The position numbers and the translations under genes were made by a program. A stretch of 64,000 nucleotides of DNA from an uncultured Alphaproteobacteria bacterium (GTDB lineage: Bacteria; Pseudomonadota; Alphaproteobacteria; CAAGCB01; CAG-977), in NCBI GenBank assembly GCA_934277945.1, contig CAKQWA010000001.1, positions 124,001-188,000 on the forward strand. The letters run 5' to 3'. This document shows, one piece after another, positions 34,319 through 42,008 of this stretch (the stretch's first letter is position 1; the number at the start of each line of letters is the position of its first letter). The notes under the pieces were generated by a model, which saw only the letters and a program-made list of their open reading frames with translations, did no database searches and was not told the DNA's origin.

Positions 34319-34992
34319 GAGTCGTTCTCCAACAGGCGCGTGATTTGTTTTTGCATAAAGGCGGACGCGACCAGCGGGGCGACAACGTTGACGGCGGGAA
34401 TCATCATCAGCGCGGCGATAATCGCGCCGGCTTTGTCGAAATGCGCGCGGTTTGCGGCGTACAGAGCGTTCGCTTTGTCCTCGCCCGTCAGACACAGCGC
34501 GGCGGTGTAAAAGTATTCGTACCCCAGCACGCGCCCGTTGACGAAGCAGTACGCGATCGGCGGCAGGAAGTTCAGCACGGGAATCAGCCCCAGCAAAAGC
34601 GTCAGCGGGAAAAACACCGCGCCGGACGCCAGACTTTTCAGCGCGGATTTGCCCGATATTTTCAGACTCTGCGCGGTGCTCGGCGATTTAAAGGGGATTT
34701 TCGAGCCGTCGTTCAGCGATTTGACAAGCGATTCGGTGAAAAATCCGGCGATTCCGGACACCAGAACGGGCAAAAAGAACAACGAGCCGATTAAAACGCC
34801 GATGAAGCCCAGAATTTGAACGGCTTTTGAAAGGAACGCCGACGAAGAAACTTCGAAAGACCCCAGAACAAGCCAAAAAACGTACAGGACAAGCACCCAC
34901 GCGCCGCCCGTCATCAGCGCGATTTTCAGCATCAGCGGGCGCAGTTTTCCGCTGAAAACCTCGCAAAAAGCGTTTTTAAAATCCGAAAGCAT
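34315..34992 (-). CDS. EI24/CysZ-like membrane protein
   Basis: The 225-residue product opens LSDFKNAFCEVFSGKLRPLML and has about four to six hydrophobic segments, including VWLVLGSF-type helices, SGAVFFPLTLLLGLIPVLNF and LPPIAYCFVNGRVLGYEYF, which are characteristic of the EI24 domain. CysZ of this family is a sulfate transporter; many alphaproteobacterial members are of unproven function. It overlaps the lipoprotein gene by ATGA. A cysteine operon is not nearby, so a sulfate role is not supported by context. Confidence 0.8.
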   Translation of the reverse strand: MLSDFKNAFCEVFSGKLRPLMLKIALMTGGAWVLVLYVFWLVLGSFEVSSSAFLSKAVQILGFIGVLIGSLFFLPVLVSGIAGFFTESLVKSLNDGSKIPFKSPSTAQSLKISGKSALKSLASGAVFFPLTLLLGLIPVLNFLPPIAYCFVNGRVLGYEYFYTAALCLTGEDKANALYAANRAHFDKAGAIIAALMMIPAVNVVAPLVASAFMQKQITRLLENDS

Positions 34993-35034
34993 CGTTTCCC
35001 CTTAAAAAAATCGCAAAAAAAGTATAACAGACAC

Positions 35035-35062
35035 TTGTGCGAAACGTAAGATTCTTTATACT
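35035..35062 (+). promoter_or_regulatory. Candidate promoter for the adenosine-kinase-like gene
   Basis: TTGTGC at 35035, 16-base spacer, TATACT at 35057; 38 bases before ATG 35101. Confidence 0.45.
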
Positions 35063-35100
35063 GCAAAAGACTTTATTATTCCTTTATCAAGAGGCTCTTG

Positions 35101-36096
35101 ATGGATACACAAAAACATTTTGACGTGCTGGCTTTGGGAAACGCCGTTGTCGACGTCATGTCGCGCATTGACGACGCTTTTTTGCAAAAGCACGGAATCG
35201 TCAAGGGCGTGATGACGCTGATTGACGAAAATCTGGCGGAAAGCCTGTACGCCGATATGCCTCACGACGCCGAATGTTCGGGCGGTTCCGCGGCGAATAC
35301 GGCGGCGGGCGTTGCGTCGCTGGGCGGGCATCCCGCTTTCATCGGCAAGGTCGCCGACGACGTTTTGGGCGAAATTTTCCGCAAGGACATCATCAAAGCG
35401 GGCGTTTATTACGATACGAAACCGCTGCACATATCCCGAAAACAGCCGACGGGGCGCAGTTTCGTTTTCGTGTCCGAAGACGCGCAGCGCACCATGCACA
35501 CGTTTTTGGGCGCCTGCTCGCTTTTGTCGCGCGACGACATCGACGAAGAAATCGTCGCCGCGTCGAAAATCGTGTACATCGAGGGCTATTTGTGGGACAG
35601 GGAGGAAGCCAAAAAGGCTCTTTCCCTCGCCGCAGAACTGGCGCGCAAGCATCACCGCAAAGTCGCATTGAGCCTGTCCGATCCGTACTGCGTCAACCGC
35701 CACCGCGACAGTTTTTTGAAATTGATCGCCGACGGCGTAAACCTGATTTTCTGCAACGAGGAGGAAATCAAGGCGTTGTGCAAGGAAACGGATTTGAACA
35801 AGGCGTTGGAAAAGGCGCGCTCGCTGTGCGACACCGTCGTCGTGACACTGGGCGAAAAGGGCGCGGTCGCCATTGCGGGCGAACAGTCCTACGTCGTGGA
35901 AGCCAAAGCGACCGCCGGCGTCGTCGACACGACGGGCGCGGGCGATTTGTTCGCGGCGGGTTTTTTGACGTCGTTCGCGCGCGGGCAGGACATCACCGAC
36001 TGTCTGGAAACGGGCGCGTTCGCCGCCGCCGAAATCATCTCCCACTACGGCGCGCGTCCCGCGGTGCCTTTAAAGGATTTAATGCAGAAGAATTGA
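35101..36096 (+). CDS. PfkB-family kinase, adenosine-kinase-like
   Basis: A 331-residue carbohydrate/nucleoside kinase. PfkB signatures are GGSAANTAAGVASLGG near residue 65 and DTTGAGDLFAAGFLTSFARG near 280, the latter holding the catalytic aspartate. The N-terminal DVLALGNAVVDVMSRIDD and GVMTLID stretches are typical of the alphaproteobacterial adenosine kinase group. ATG 35101 is chosen over an in-frame TTG one codon earlier; AAGAGG lies upstream. It is followed by typA after 21 bases. Other PfkB substrates remain possible. Confidence 0.85.
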   Translation: MDTQKHFDVLALGNAVVDVMSRIDDAFLQKHGIVKGVMTLIDENLAESLYADMPHDAECSGGSAANTAAGVASLGGHPAFIGKVADDVLGEIFRKDIIKAGVYYDTKPLHISRKQPTGRSFVFVSEDAQRTMHTFLGACSLLSRDDIDEEIVAASKIVYIEGYLWDREEAKKALSLAAELARKHHRKVALSLSDPYCVNRHRDSFLKLIADGVNLIFCNEEEIKALCKETDLNKALEKARSLCDTVVVTLGEKGAVAIAGEQSYVVEAKATAGVVDTTGAGDLFAAGFLTSFARGQDITDCLETGAFAAAEIISHYGARPAVPLKDLMQKN

Positions 36097-36117
36097 ACGT
36101 TTTGAGAAAGTAGAAAA

Positions 36118-37953
36118 ATGCGTAACATTGCTATCATTGCCCACGTCGACCACGGCAAAACCACCCTTGTCGACACCATGCTCCGCCAAAGCGGGACGTT
36201 CCGCGACAATCAGGTCGTGCAGGAACGCGCTTTGGACTCCAACGATTTGGAACGCGAACGCGGCATCACCATTTTGGCGAAATGCACGTCTGTCGAATGG
36301 AAAGGCGCGCGCTTTAACATCGTCGACACGCCGGGGCACGCCGATTTCGGCGGCGAAGTCGAACGTATCTTGGACATGGTGGACGGCGCCATCGTTCTGG
36401 TCGACGCGGCGGAAGGTCCTTTGCCCCAGACGAAATTCGTCGTCGGCAAAGCCCTGAAAATCGGTTTGAAGCCGATTGTCGTCATCAACAAGGTCGACCG
36501 CGCCGACGCGCGCCCCATGGAAGTGTACAACGAAGTGTTCGACCTGTTCGCCGCTTTGGACGCGACGGACGAGCAACTGGACTTCCCCGTGCTGTTCGCT
36601 TCGGGACGCGAAGGTTGGGCCGTTAAGGATTTGGAAAAGGACGAACGCAAGTCGATCGCTCCGTTGTTCGATTTGATTATGGAATACGTTCCCGCGCCCA
36701 AGTGCGACCCGCTTGCGCCGTTCACGTTCCTTGTGTCCGCCATTGAGAACGACCCGTTCGTGGGACGTATTCTGACGGGCAAGATTCATTCCGGCTCGAT
36801 TAAGGTCAACTCGTTCATCAAAGGGCTGGGGCGCGACGGCAAATTGCTGGAACAGTCGCGCGTGAGCAAAATTCTGGCTTTTCGCGGCTTGAAGCGCACG
36901 GGCATTGAAGAAGCGCACGCGGGCGATATCGTCGCCATCGCGGGCATGAGCAAGGCGACCGTCGCGGATACGCTGTGCGATTTGTCGGTTGAAAAACCGC
37001 TGGCTTCCCAGCCGATCGACCCGCCGACTTTGGCAATGACGTTCTGCGTCAACGATTCGCCTTTGGCGGGCAAAGAGGGCGACAAAGTGACCTCCCGTCT
37101 GATTTGGGCGCGTTTGGAAAAGGAAGCGGAAGGCAACGTCGCTTTGCGCATCACGCGCACGGAAAAGACCGACGCGTTTGAAGTCGCGGGACGCGGCGAA
37201 TTGCAGTTGGGGATTCTGATCGAGCAAATGCGCCGCGAGGGGTACGAACTGGCGGTTTCGCGTCCGCGCGTGCTGTTCAAAACCGACCCCGTGACCGGCA
37301 AAACGCTGGAACCGATTGAAGAAGTCGTTGTCGACGTCGACGAACAGTATGTCGGCACCGTGTGCGAAAAATTGGGCGAACGCCGCGCCGAAATGACCGA
37401 TATGCGTCCCTGCGGCGGCGGCAAGACGCGCGTGACGTTCTTGGTTCCCTCGCGCGGGCTGATCGGGTATCATTCGCAATTTTTGACGGACACCTGCGGC
37501 ACGGGCATCATGAACAAACTGTTCCACAGTTACGCGCCCTACAAAGGTCCGCTTCCCACGCGCCGCAACGGCGTGATGATTTCCACGGACGCGGGGACTT
37601 CCGTTCCCTACGCTTTGTGGAAACTGGAAGACCGCGGCCCGATGTTCATCGACGCGGGCGTTGACGTGTACGCGGGTATGATTATCGGCGAACACACGAA
37701 AAGCAACGACATCGACGTCAACCCCGTGCGCACGAAGCATCTGACGAACATTCGCGCGGCGGGCAAGGACGAAAACTGCACGCTGATTCCGCCTCGCAAA
37801 ATGAGTTTGGAGGAGGCTTTGGCGTACATTCAGGACGACGAGTTGGTCGAAGTCACGCCCAAAACGTTCCGTTTGCGCAAAATCATCTTGGATGAAAACC
37901 TGCGCAAGCGCGCGGCGAACAAAGCCGCCGTCGCCGCCGCGGAGGAGGAATGA
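36118..37953 (+). CDS. typA: Ribosome-associated GTPase TypA/BipA
   Basis: Translational GTPase linked to ribosome assembly and stress growth. The 611-residue protein has the G1 loop AHVDHGKTTLVDTML (8-22), the ERERGITILAK switch I, the G3 motif DTPGHADFGGEVERIL, and G4 NKVD. Domains II, III and V and the BipA-specific C-terminal region (GTSVPYALWKLEDRGPMFI, NIRAAGKDENCTLIPPRKMS) are present at full length. It shares ATGA with ampG. Confidence 0.97.
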   Translation: MRNIAIIAHVDHGKTTLVDTMLRQSGTFRDNQVVQERALDSNDLERERGITILAKCTSVEWKGARFNIVDTPGHADFGGEVERILDMVDGAIVLVDAAEGPLPQTKFVVGKALKIGLKPIVVINKVDRADARPMEVYNEVFDLFAALDATDEQLDFPVLFASGREGWAVKDLEKDERKSIAPLFDLIMEYVPAPKCDPLAPFTFLVSAIENDPFVGRILTGKIHSGSIKVNSFIKGLGRDGKLLEQSRVSKILAFRGLKRTGIEEAHAGDIVAIAGMSKATVADTLCDLSVEKPLASQPIDPPTLAMTFCVNDSPLAGKEGDKVTSRLIWARLEKEAEGNVALRITRTEKTDAFEVAGRGELQLGILIEQMRREGYELAVSRPRVLFKTDPVTGKTLEPIEEVVVDVDEQYVGTVCEKLGERRAEMTDMRPCGGGKTRVTFLVPSRGLIGYHSQFLTDTCGTGIMNKLFHSYAPYKGPLPTRRNGVMISTDAGTSVPYALWKLEDRGPMFIDAGVDVYAGMIIGEHTKSNDIDVNPVRTKHLTNIRAAGKDENCTLIPPRKMSLEEALAYIQDDELVEVTPKTFRLRKIILDENLRKRAANKAAVAAAEEE

Positions 37954-39245
37954 ACGGGCTGAAACGCGCGTTCGGCGTTTATGAAAACCCCAAAATGATC
38001 GTCATGCTGATTTTGGGGTTTTTCAGCGCCCTGCCGTTTGTTCTGATTTTTTCGACTTTATCTTACTGGCTGTCGGACAATCTGGTGAAAGTGGAGGCGA
38101 TTGCTTTGTTTTCGCTTGCCAGATTGCCGTACAGTTTCAAGTTTTTGTGGTCGCCGTACATTGATTCCGTTTCCCTGCCGTATTTAAGCGCGCGGCTGGG
38201 GCGCAGGCGGTCGTGGGCGCTGGTTTTTCAAGTCTGCCTGATTGCCGGACTGATTGCGCTGGTGCATACGAATCCGCTTGAAAATCCGCTTGCGACGGGC
38301 GTGTGCGCTTTGGCGGTCGCCTTTTTTTCCGCGTCGCAGGACATTGTTTTCGACGCTTTCCGCATTGAATACGTCGCGCCGGAAGATCAGGGCGCGGCAA
38401 GCGCGGTGTATGTGTTCGGCTACCGCGTCGGCATGATTGTCGCGGGGGCGGGCGCGCTGTTTTTGTCCGACGTCATCGGCTGGACGCACGTTTACGAGGC
38501 TTTGGCGCTGTCCGGCGTTATCGGCATGGCGACGATTTTAATCGCTTCCGAACCGAAAACGGCCGCCGCGCCGCGTCAAAAGAATTTCTTTAAGGACGCG
38601 GTCGTCGCGCCGATCGCCGATTTTGTTACGCGCAAGGACTGGCTGATTATCGTTTTGTTCATTCTGACGTACAAGTTGTGCGAAACGTCCATCGGGACGG
38701 TCGTGCCGAAATTGTACAAAGAAGCGGGCTTTTCAAACACGCAAATCGCGACGGTCGTCAAACTGTGGGGCGTCGCCGCGACGATTTTCGGCGGATTTCT
38801 GGGCGGCGCGCTGATTGTCAGAATCGGCGTCGTGCGTTCGCTGGTCGTGTGCGGCATTTTGCAGGGCGTGTCCAATCTGCCGTTTGCCGTATTGGCCGTC
38901 AGCGGCAATTCGTTTTTCTGGCTGACGTTTTCAATCGTGTCCGACAGTTTGGCGTCGGGCATGGCGACGACGGCGTTTGTCGCGTATATGTCGTCTTTGT
39001 GCAACACGGCTTATACGGCGACGCAATACGCTTTGCTGACGTCGCTGATGGCTCTGCCGCGCGATTTGCTCGGCGCGTCAAGCGGCTGGCTTGTCGCCGC
39101 AATCGGCTGGGCGCCGTTCTTTGTCTTTACGGCGTTTTTAAGTCTTCCGGGGATTCTTCTGATTGTGCTTCTGGATCGCCGCCGCGCGCGTCGTCCGGCG
39201 TCTCCGGAGCCTGAACAGGCTCGCGCATCGGCAGATACACCGTGA
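37950..39245 (+). CDS. ampG: AmpG-family muropeptide permease
   Basis: Major-facilitator importer of anhydro-muropeptides for wall recycling. The 431-residue protein has about twelve hydrophobic helices and family-typical segments: YENPKMIVMLILGFFSALPF, SLARLPYSFKFLWSPYID, the RRRSWAL loop, SASQDIVFDAFRIE, and DSLASGMATTAFVAYMSSLC, with ATQYALLTSLMALPRDLLG near the end. Start shares ATGA with typA. The last 119 bases overlap the histidine kinase gene on the other strand. Confidence 0.9.
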   Translation: MNGLKRAFGVYENPKMIVMLILGFFSALPFVLIFSTLSYWLSDNLVKVEAIALFSLARLPYSFKFLWSPYIDSVSLPYLSARLGRRRSWALVFQVCLIAGLIALVHTNPLENPLATGVCALAVAFFSASQDIVFDAFRIEYVAPEDQGAASAVYVFGYRVGMIVAGAGALFLSDVIGWTHVYEALALSGVIGMATILIASEPKTAAAPRQKNFFKDAVVAPIADFVTRKDWLIIVLFILTYKLCETSIGTVVPKLYKEAGFSNTQIATVVKLWGVAATIFGGFLGGALIVRIGVVRSLVVCGILQGVSNLPFAVLAVSGNSFFWLTFSIVSDSLASGMATTAFVAYMSSLCNTAYTATQYALLTSLMALPRDLLGASSGWLVAAIGWAPFFVFTAFLSLPGILLIVLLDRRRARRPASPEPEQARASADTP

Positions 39246-40641
39246 AGTTCGTTCCCGCTTCCGCCGAACTTTGAATTTTCAGCGCGCCGAAATGGTGCTT
39301 TAAAATCTGCACGACAATCGCCAATCCCAGCCCCGTGCCGCCCGCTTTGTTTTTCAGCGACGGCACGCGGAAAAAGCGTTCCGTCAGGCGCGGCTGCAAT
39401 TCGGGGGGAATCGGGTCGCCCGCGTTGTGCACCGTCACGGCGAACAGGCGGTCGTAGGGAATGCGCTTCTGGTCGACGTTTTCTTCGTTGCGGCAGGTGA
39501 TTGTGACCGAAGATCCTTCTTTCGCGTACTTGATCGCGTTGTCGATCAGGTTTTGGAAAACCTGCGTCAGTTCGCCCGTGTCGCCCAGAATGACGCTTTC
39601 CGGCACGCTCGGTTTCAGCGTCAGCGTGATGTTGTTTTTCGCCGCTTTTTCTTTCAATCCCAGACGCACGGCTTTCAAAATCTCGCACACGTCAACCTTT
39701 TCCGTCACTTCGTCGTGTTCGTTCATTTGGATTTTCGACAAAGACAGCAGATTTTGAATCAACTGCGCCATGCGCGCCGATTGCGCCTGCATGATTTTCA
39801 AAAATTCCTGCTGCGCTTTCGGGTCGTCGCGCGCCGTCGTTTGCAGGGTTTCGATGAAGCCCGACAAAATCGACAGCGGGGTTTTCAATTCGTGGCTGGC
39901 GTTGGCGACAAAGTCGATTTGCGCCTGTTCCAGTTTCTTTTGCGCCGTGATGTCGTACAGGGACAAAACCGCGACCGCGCCTTCGTTCGCCGCGGCGGGC
40001 AGAAGTTCGATTTTGACGCTGAACGTGCGGTAGCCCAGCACCAGTTCCAGACTTTCCTTTTTGGATTCGCCCGACAAAACGCTGTCCGCCGCCGTAATCA
40101 GCGCGGGCGTGTAAAACAGTTCCTTTAAGGATTTTTCGCGCACGGTTTCGCCGAACAGCGCGCGCGCCGCCTGATTCGCCCCGTTGATGACGCCGTTTCT
40201 GTCCAGCATCAAAAGCGGGTCGGGCAGGCTGTCCAGAACGGCGGAGTCGGACAGCGTCTGCGCTTCCAGTTGTTCCGCGCGCGTCACCCAAATCGATCGC
40301 ATTTTGTTAATGGCGTGGACGATTTGCGCCGATTCGTCGTTGTCGTCGGCGTTTTCCAGCGTCGGCAGTTCGGGTTCGGGTCCGTTCTGCATTTGCGCCA
40401 GCGTGTTCGTGTATTGCGTCAGGCTTTGCAGGTTTTTCAAAAAGGGCATCGTGAACAAAATGTTGAACGACACGACCATGCAGAAGCCCAAAATCGCGCT
40501 TAAAGGCTGAATTTCATCCATTGCCGCGAACGAAAGCAGCACCAGCGCCGTCGGAAACGAAATCATCAGCACGCGCTGGGCAAAGCGGTACGGCGGATCC
40601 GATACGATGGACTGGTTGTTTTTCTTTTCTTCGTCGGACAA
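39127..40641 (-). CDS. Membrane sensor histidine kinase, PhoR-like
   Basis: The 504-residue protein has two transmembrane helices (about 22-42 and 47-68) with almost no periplasmic loop, a HAMP-like or linker coil, a PAS domain (about 130-235), a HisKA domain with phospho-acceptor H250 in FVANASHELKTPLS, and a HATPase domain with N-box NLIDNAIKYAKEG and G2 box GGTGLGLAIVVQILKHHFG. Domain order is that of PhoR. No response regulator gene is adjacent, so it is an orphan here. The acidic C-terminal tail (about 470-504) is antisense to the last helix of AmpG. Confidence 0.88.
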   Translation of the reverse strand: MSDEEKKNNQSIVSDPPYRFAQRVLMISFPTALVLLSFAAMDEIQPLSAILGFCMVVSFNILFTMPFLKNLQSLTQYTNTLAQMQNGPEPELPTLENADDNDESAQIVHAINKMRSIWVTRAEQLEAQTLSDSAVLDSLPDPLLMLDRNGVINGANQAARALFGETVREKSLKELFYTPALITAADSVLSGESKKESLELVLGYRTFSVKIELLPAAANEGAVAVLSLYDITAQKKLEQAQIDFVANASHELKTPLSILSGFIETLQTTARDDPKAQQEFLKIMQAQSARMAQLIQNLLSLSKIQMNEHDEVTEKVDVCEILKAVRLGLKEKAAKNNITLTLKPSVPESVILGDTGELTQVFQNLIDNAIKYAKEGSSVTITCRNEENVDQKRIPYDRLFAVTVHNAGDPIPPELQPRLTERFFRVPSLKNKAGGTGLGLAIVVQILKHHFGALKIQSSAEAGTNFTVYLPMREPVQAPETPDDARGGDPEAQSEESPEDLKTP

Positions 40642-40653
40642 GGGAGTGTTCCT

Positions 40654-41934
40654 TTATCGCTGAATACGTTGCGCCGCCGCTTTCGCGTAAGCGTCCCAAT
40701 CCGTCACCGGCAAACGCGCAACGCCCGTTTCCATCGCCGCTTTTGCGACGGCGGCGGGCACGGTTTCAATCAGGCGTTCGTCGAACGGAACGGGTAAAAT
40801 ATACTCTTTTCCGAACGAAAAGTCTTTGTTTTTGTACGCCGCTTTCGTTTTTTCGGTCACCGGCAGACGCGCCAGATTCGCCAGAGCGAATGCCGCCGCC
40901 ATTTTCATTTCCTCGTTGACGGTCGTCGCGCGCACGTCCAGCGCGCCGCGGAAAATGTACGGGAAGCCGAGCAGATTGTTGATTTGGTTCGGATAGTCCG
41001 AGCGTCCCGTCGCGATGATGACGTCTTCGCGCACCGCTTTCGCTTCTTCCGGCGCGATTTCGGGGTCGGGATTCGCCAAAGCGAACACCATCGGGTTTTG
41101 CGCCATGGTTTTCAGCGCGTCGGGCGACAGCGCGCCTTTGACGGACAAGCCCAAGAACACGTCCGCGCCGTCCAGCGCTTCGTTCAGCGTGCGCGCGTTC
41201 GTTTCGACGGCGAACGCTTCCTTGTACGGATTCATGTTCGCCGCGCGCCCTTTGTAAATGACGCCTTTCGTGTCGCACATAATCAGGTTTTTCACACCCA
41301 GCGATTTCATCAGTTTCGAGCAGGCGATCGCCGCCGCGCCCGCGCCGTTGACGACGACTTTCAAATCTTCGATTTTTCTGCCCGTGATTTCGCATCCGTT
41401 GATCAGGGCGGCGGAAACGACGACCGCCGTGCCGTGCTGATCGTCGTGAAACACGGGAATGTCAAGCATACCGCGCAGTTTTTCTTCAATGTAGAAACAT
41501 TCGGGGGCTTTGATGTCTTCCAGATTGATGCCGCCGAAGCCCGTCGCCGTCAGCGCCGCCGCTTCCACGACTTTGTCGGGGTCTTTGGAGGCGATTTCGA
41601 TGTCGATCGCGTCCACGCCGCCGAATTTTTTGAACAGAACCGCCTTGCCCTCCATGACGGGCTTGGAAGCCGCCGCGCCGATGTCGCCCAGCCCCAGAAC
41701 AGCCGTGCCGTTCGACACGACCGCGACCAGATTGCCTTTCGCGGTGTACGCGTACGATTTGTCCGGCGTTTCCTGAATTTCAAGGCACGGGGCGGCGACC
41801 CCGGGCGAATACGCCAGCGCCAAATCCCTTTGCGTGTTCAGCGGTTTTGTCGGCACGGTTTCGATTTTGCCCGCGCGGCCCTGTTCATGAAACGTCAAAG
41901 CGTCTTCGTACAACTTTTTTTTCTGCTCGTTCAT
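40654..41934 (-). CDS. NAD(P)-dependent malic enzyme without phosphotransacetylase domain
   Basis: Oxidatively decarboxylates malate to pyruvate. The 426-residue protein covers the MaeB-type malic enzyme core: YSPGVAAPCLEI, GNLVAVVSNGTAVLGLGDIG, KFGGVDAIDIE, FHDDQHGTAVV, the VVNGAGAAAIAC dinucleotide motif and NPYKEAFA. Alphaproteobacterial MaeB usually continues into a C-terminal phosphotransacetylase-like domain of about 320 residues; here it stops cleanly at AAQRIQR. ATG 41934 gives the usual MNEQ..LYEDALTFH start; the longer open frame runs toward mutS. A promoter-like TTGAAA/TATCTT pair lies at 41996-41970 on this strand. It is divergent from mutS. Confidence 0.92.
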   Translation of the reverse strand: MNEQKKKLYEDALTFHEQGRAGKIETVPTKPLNTQRDLALAYSPGVAAPCLEIQETPDKSYAYTAKGNLVAVVSNGTAVLGLGDIGAAASKPVMEGKAVLFKKFGGVDAIDIEIASKDPDKVVEAAALTATGFGGINLEDIKAPECFYIEEKLRGMLDIPVFHDDQHGTAVVVSAALINGCEITGRKIEDLKVVVNGAGAAAIACSKLMKSLGVKNLIMCDTKGVIYKGRAANMNPYKEAFAVETNARTLNEALDGADVFLGLSVKGALSPDALKTMAQNPMVFALANPDPEIAPEEAKAVREDVIIATGRSDYPNQINNLLGFPYIFRGALDVRATTVNEEMKMAAAFALANLARLPVTEKTKAAYKNKDFSFGKEYILPVPFDERLIETVPAAVAKAAMETGVARLPVTDWDAYAKAAAQRIQR

Positions 41935-42008
41935 CAAACGCACTCTTTTATAAAAAAGGAAAACAAGATAAGATACCCGCATCTTAATTGTTTCAAAAGT
42001 CAAATGCT

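Noticed and set aside
36079..37740. 553-codon minus-strand open frame opposite typA
   Set aside because: Shadow of TypA, which matches its family over the full length.
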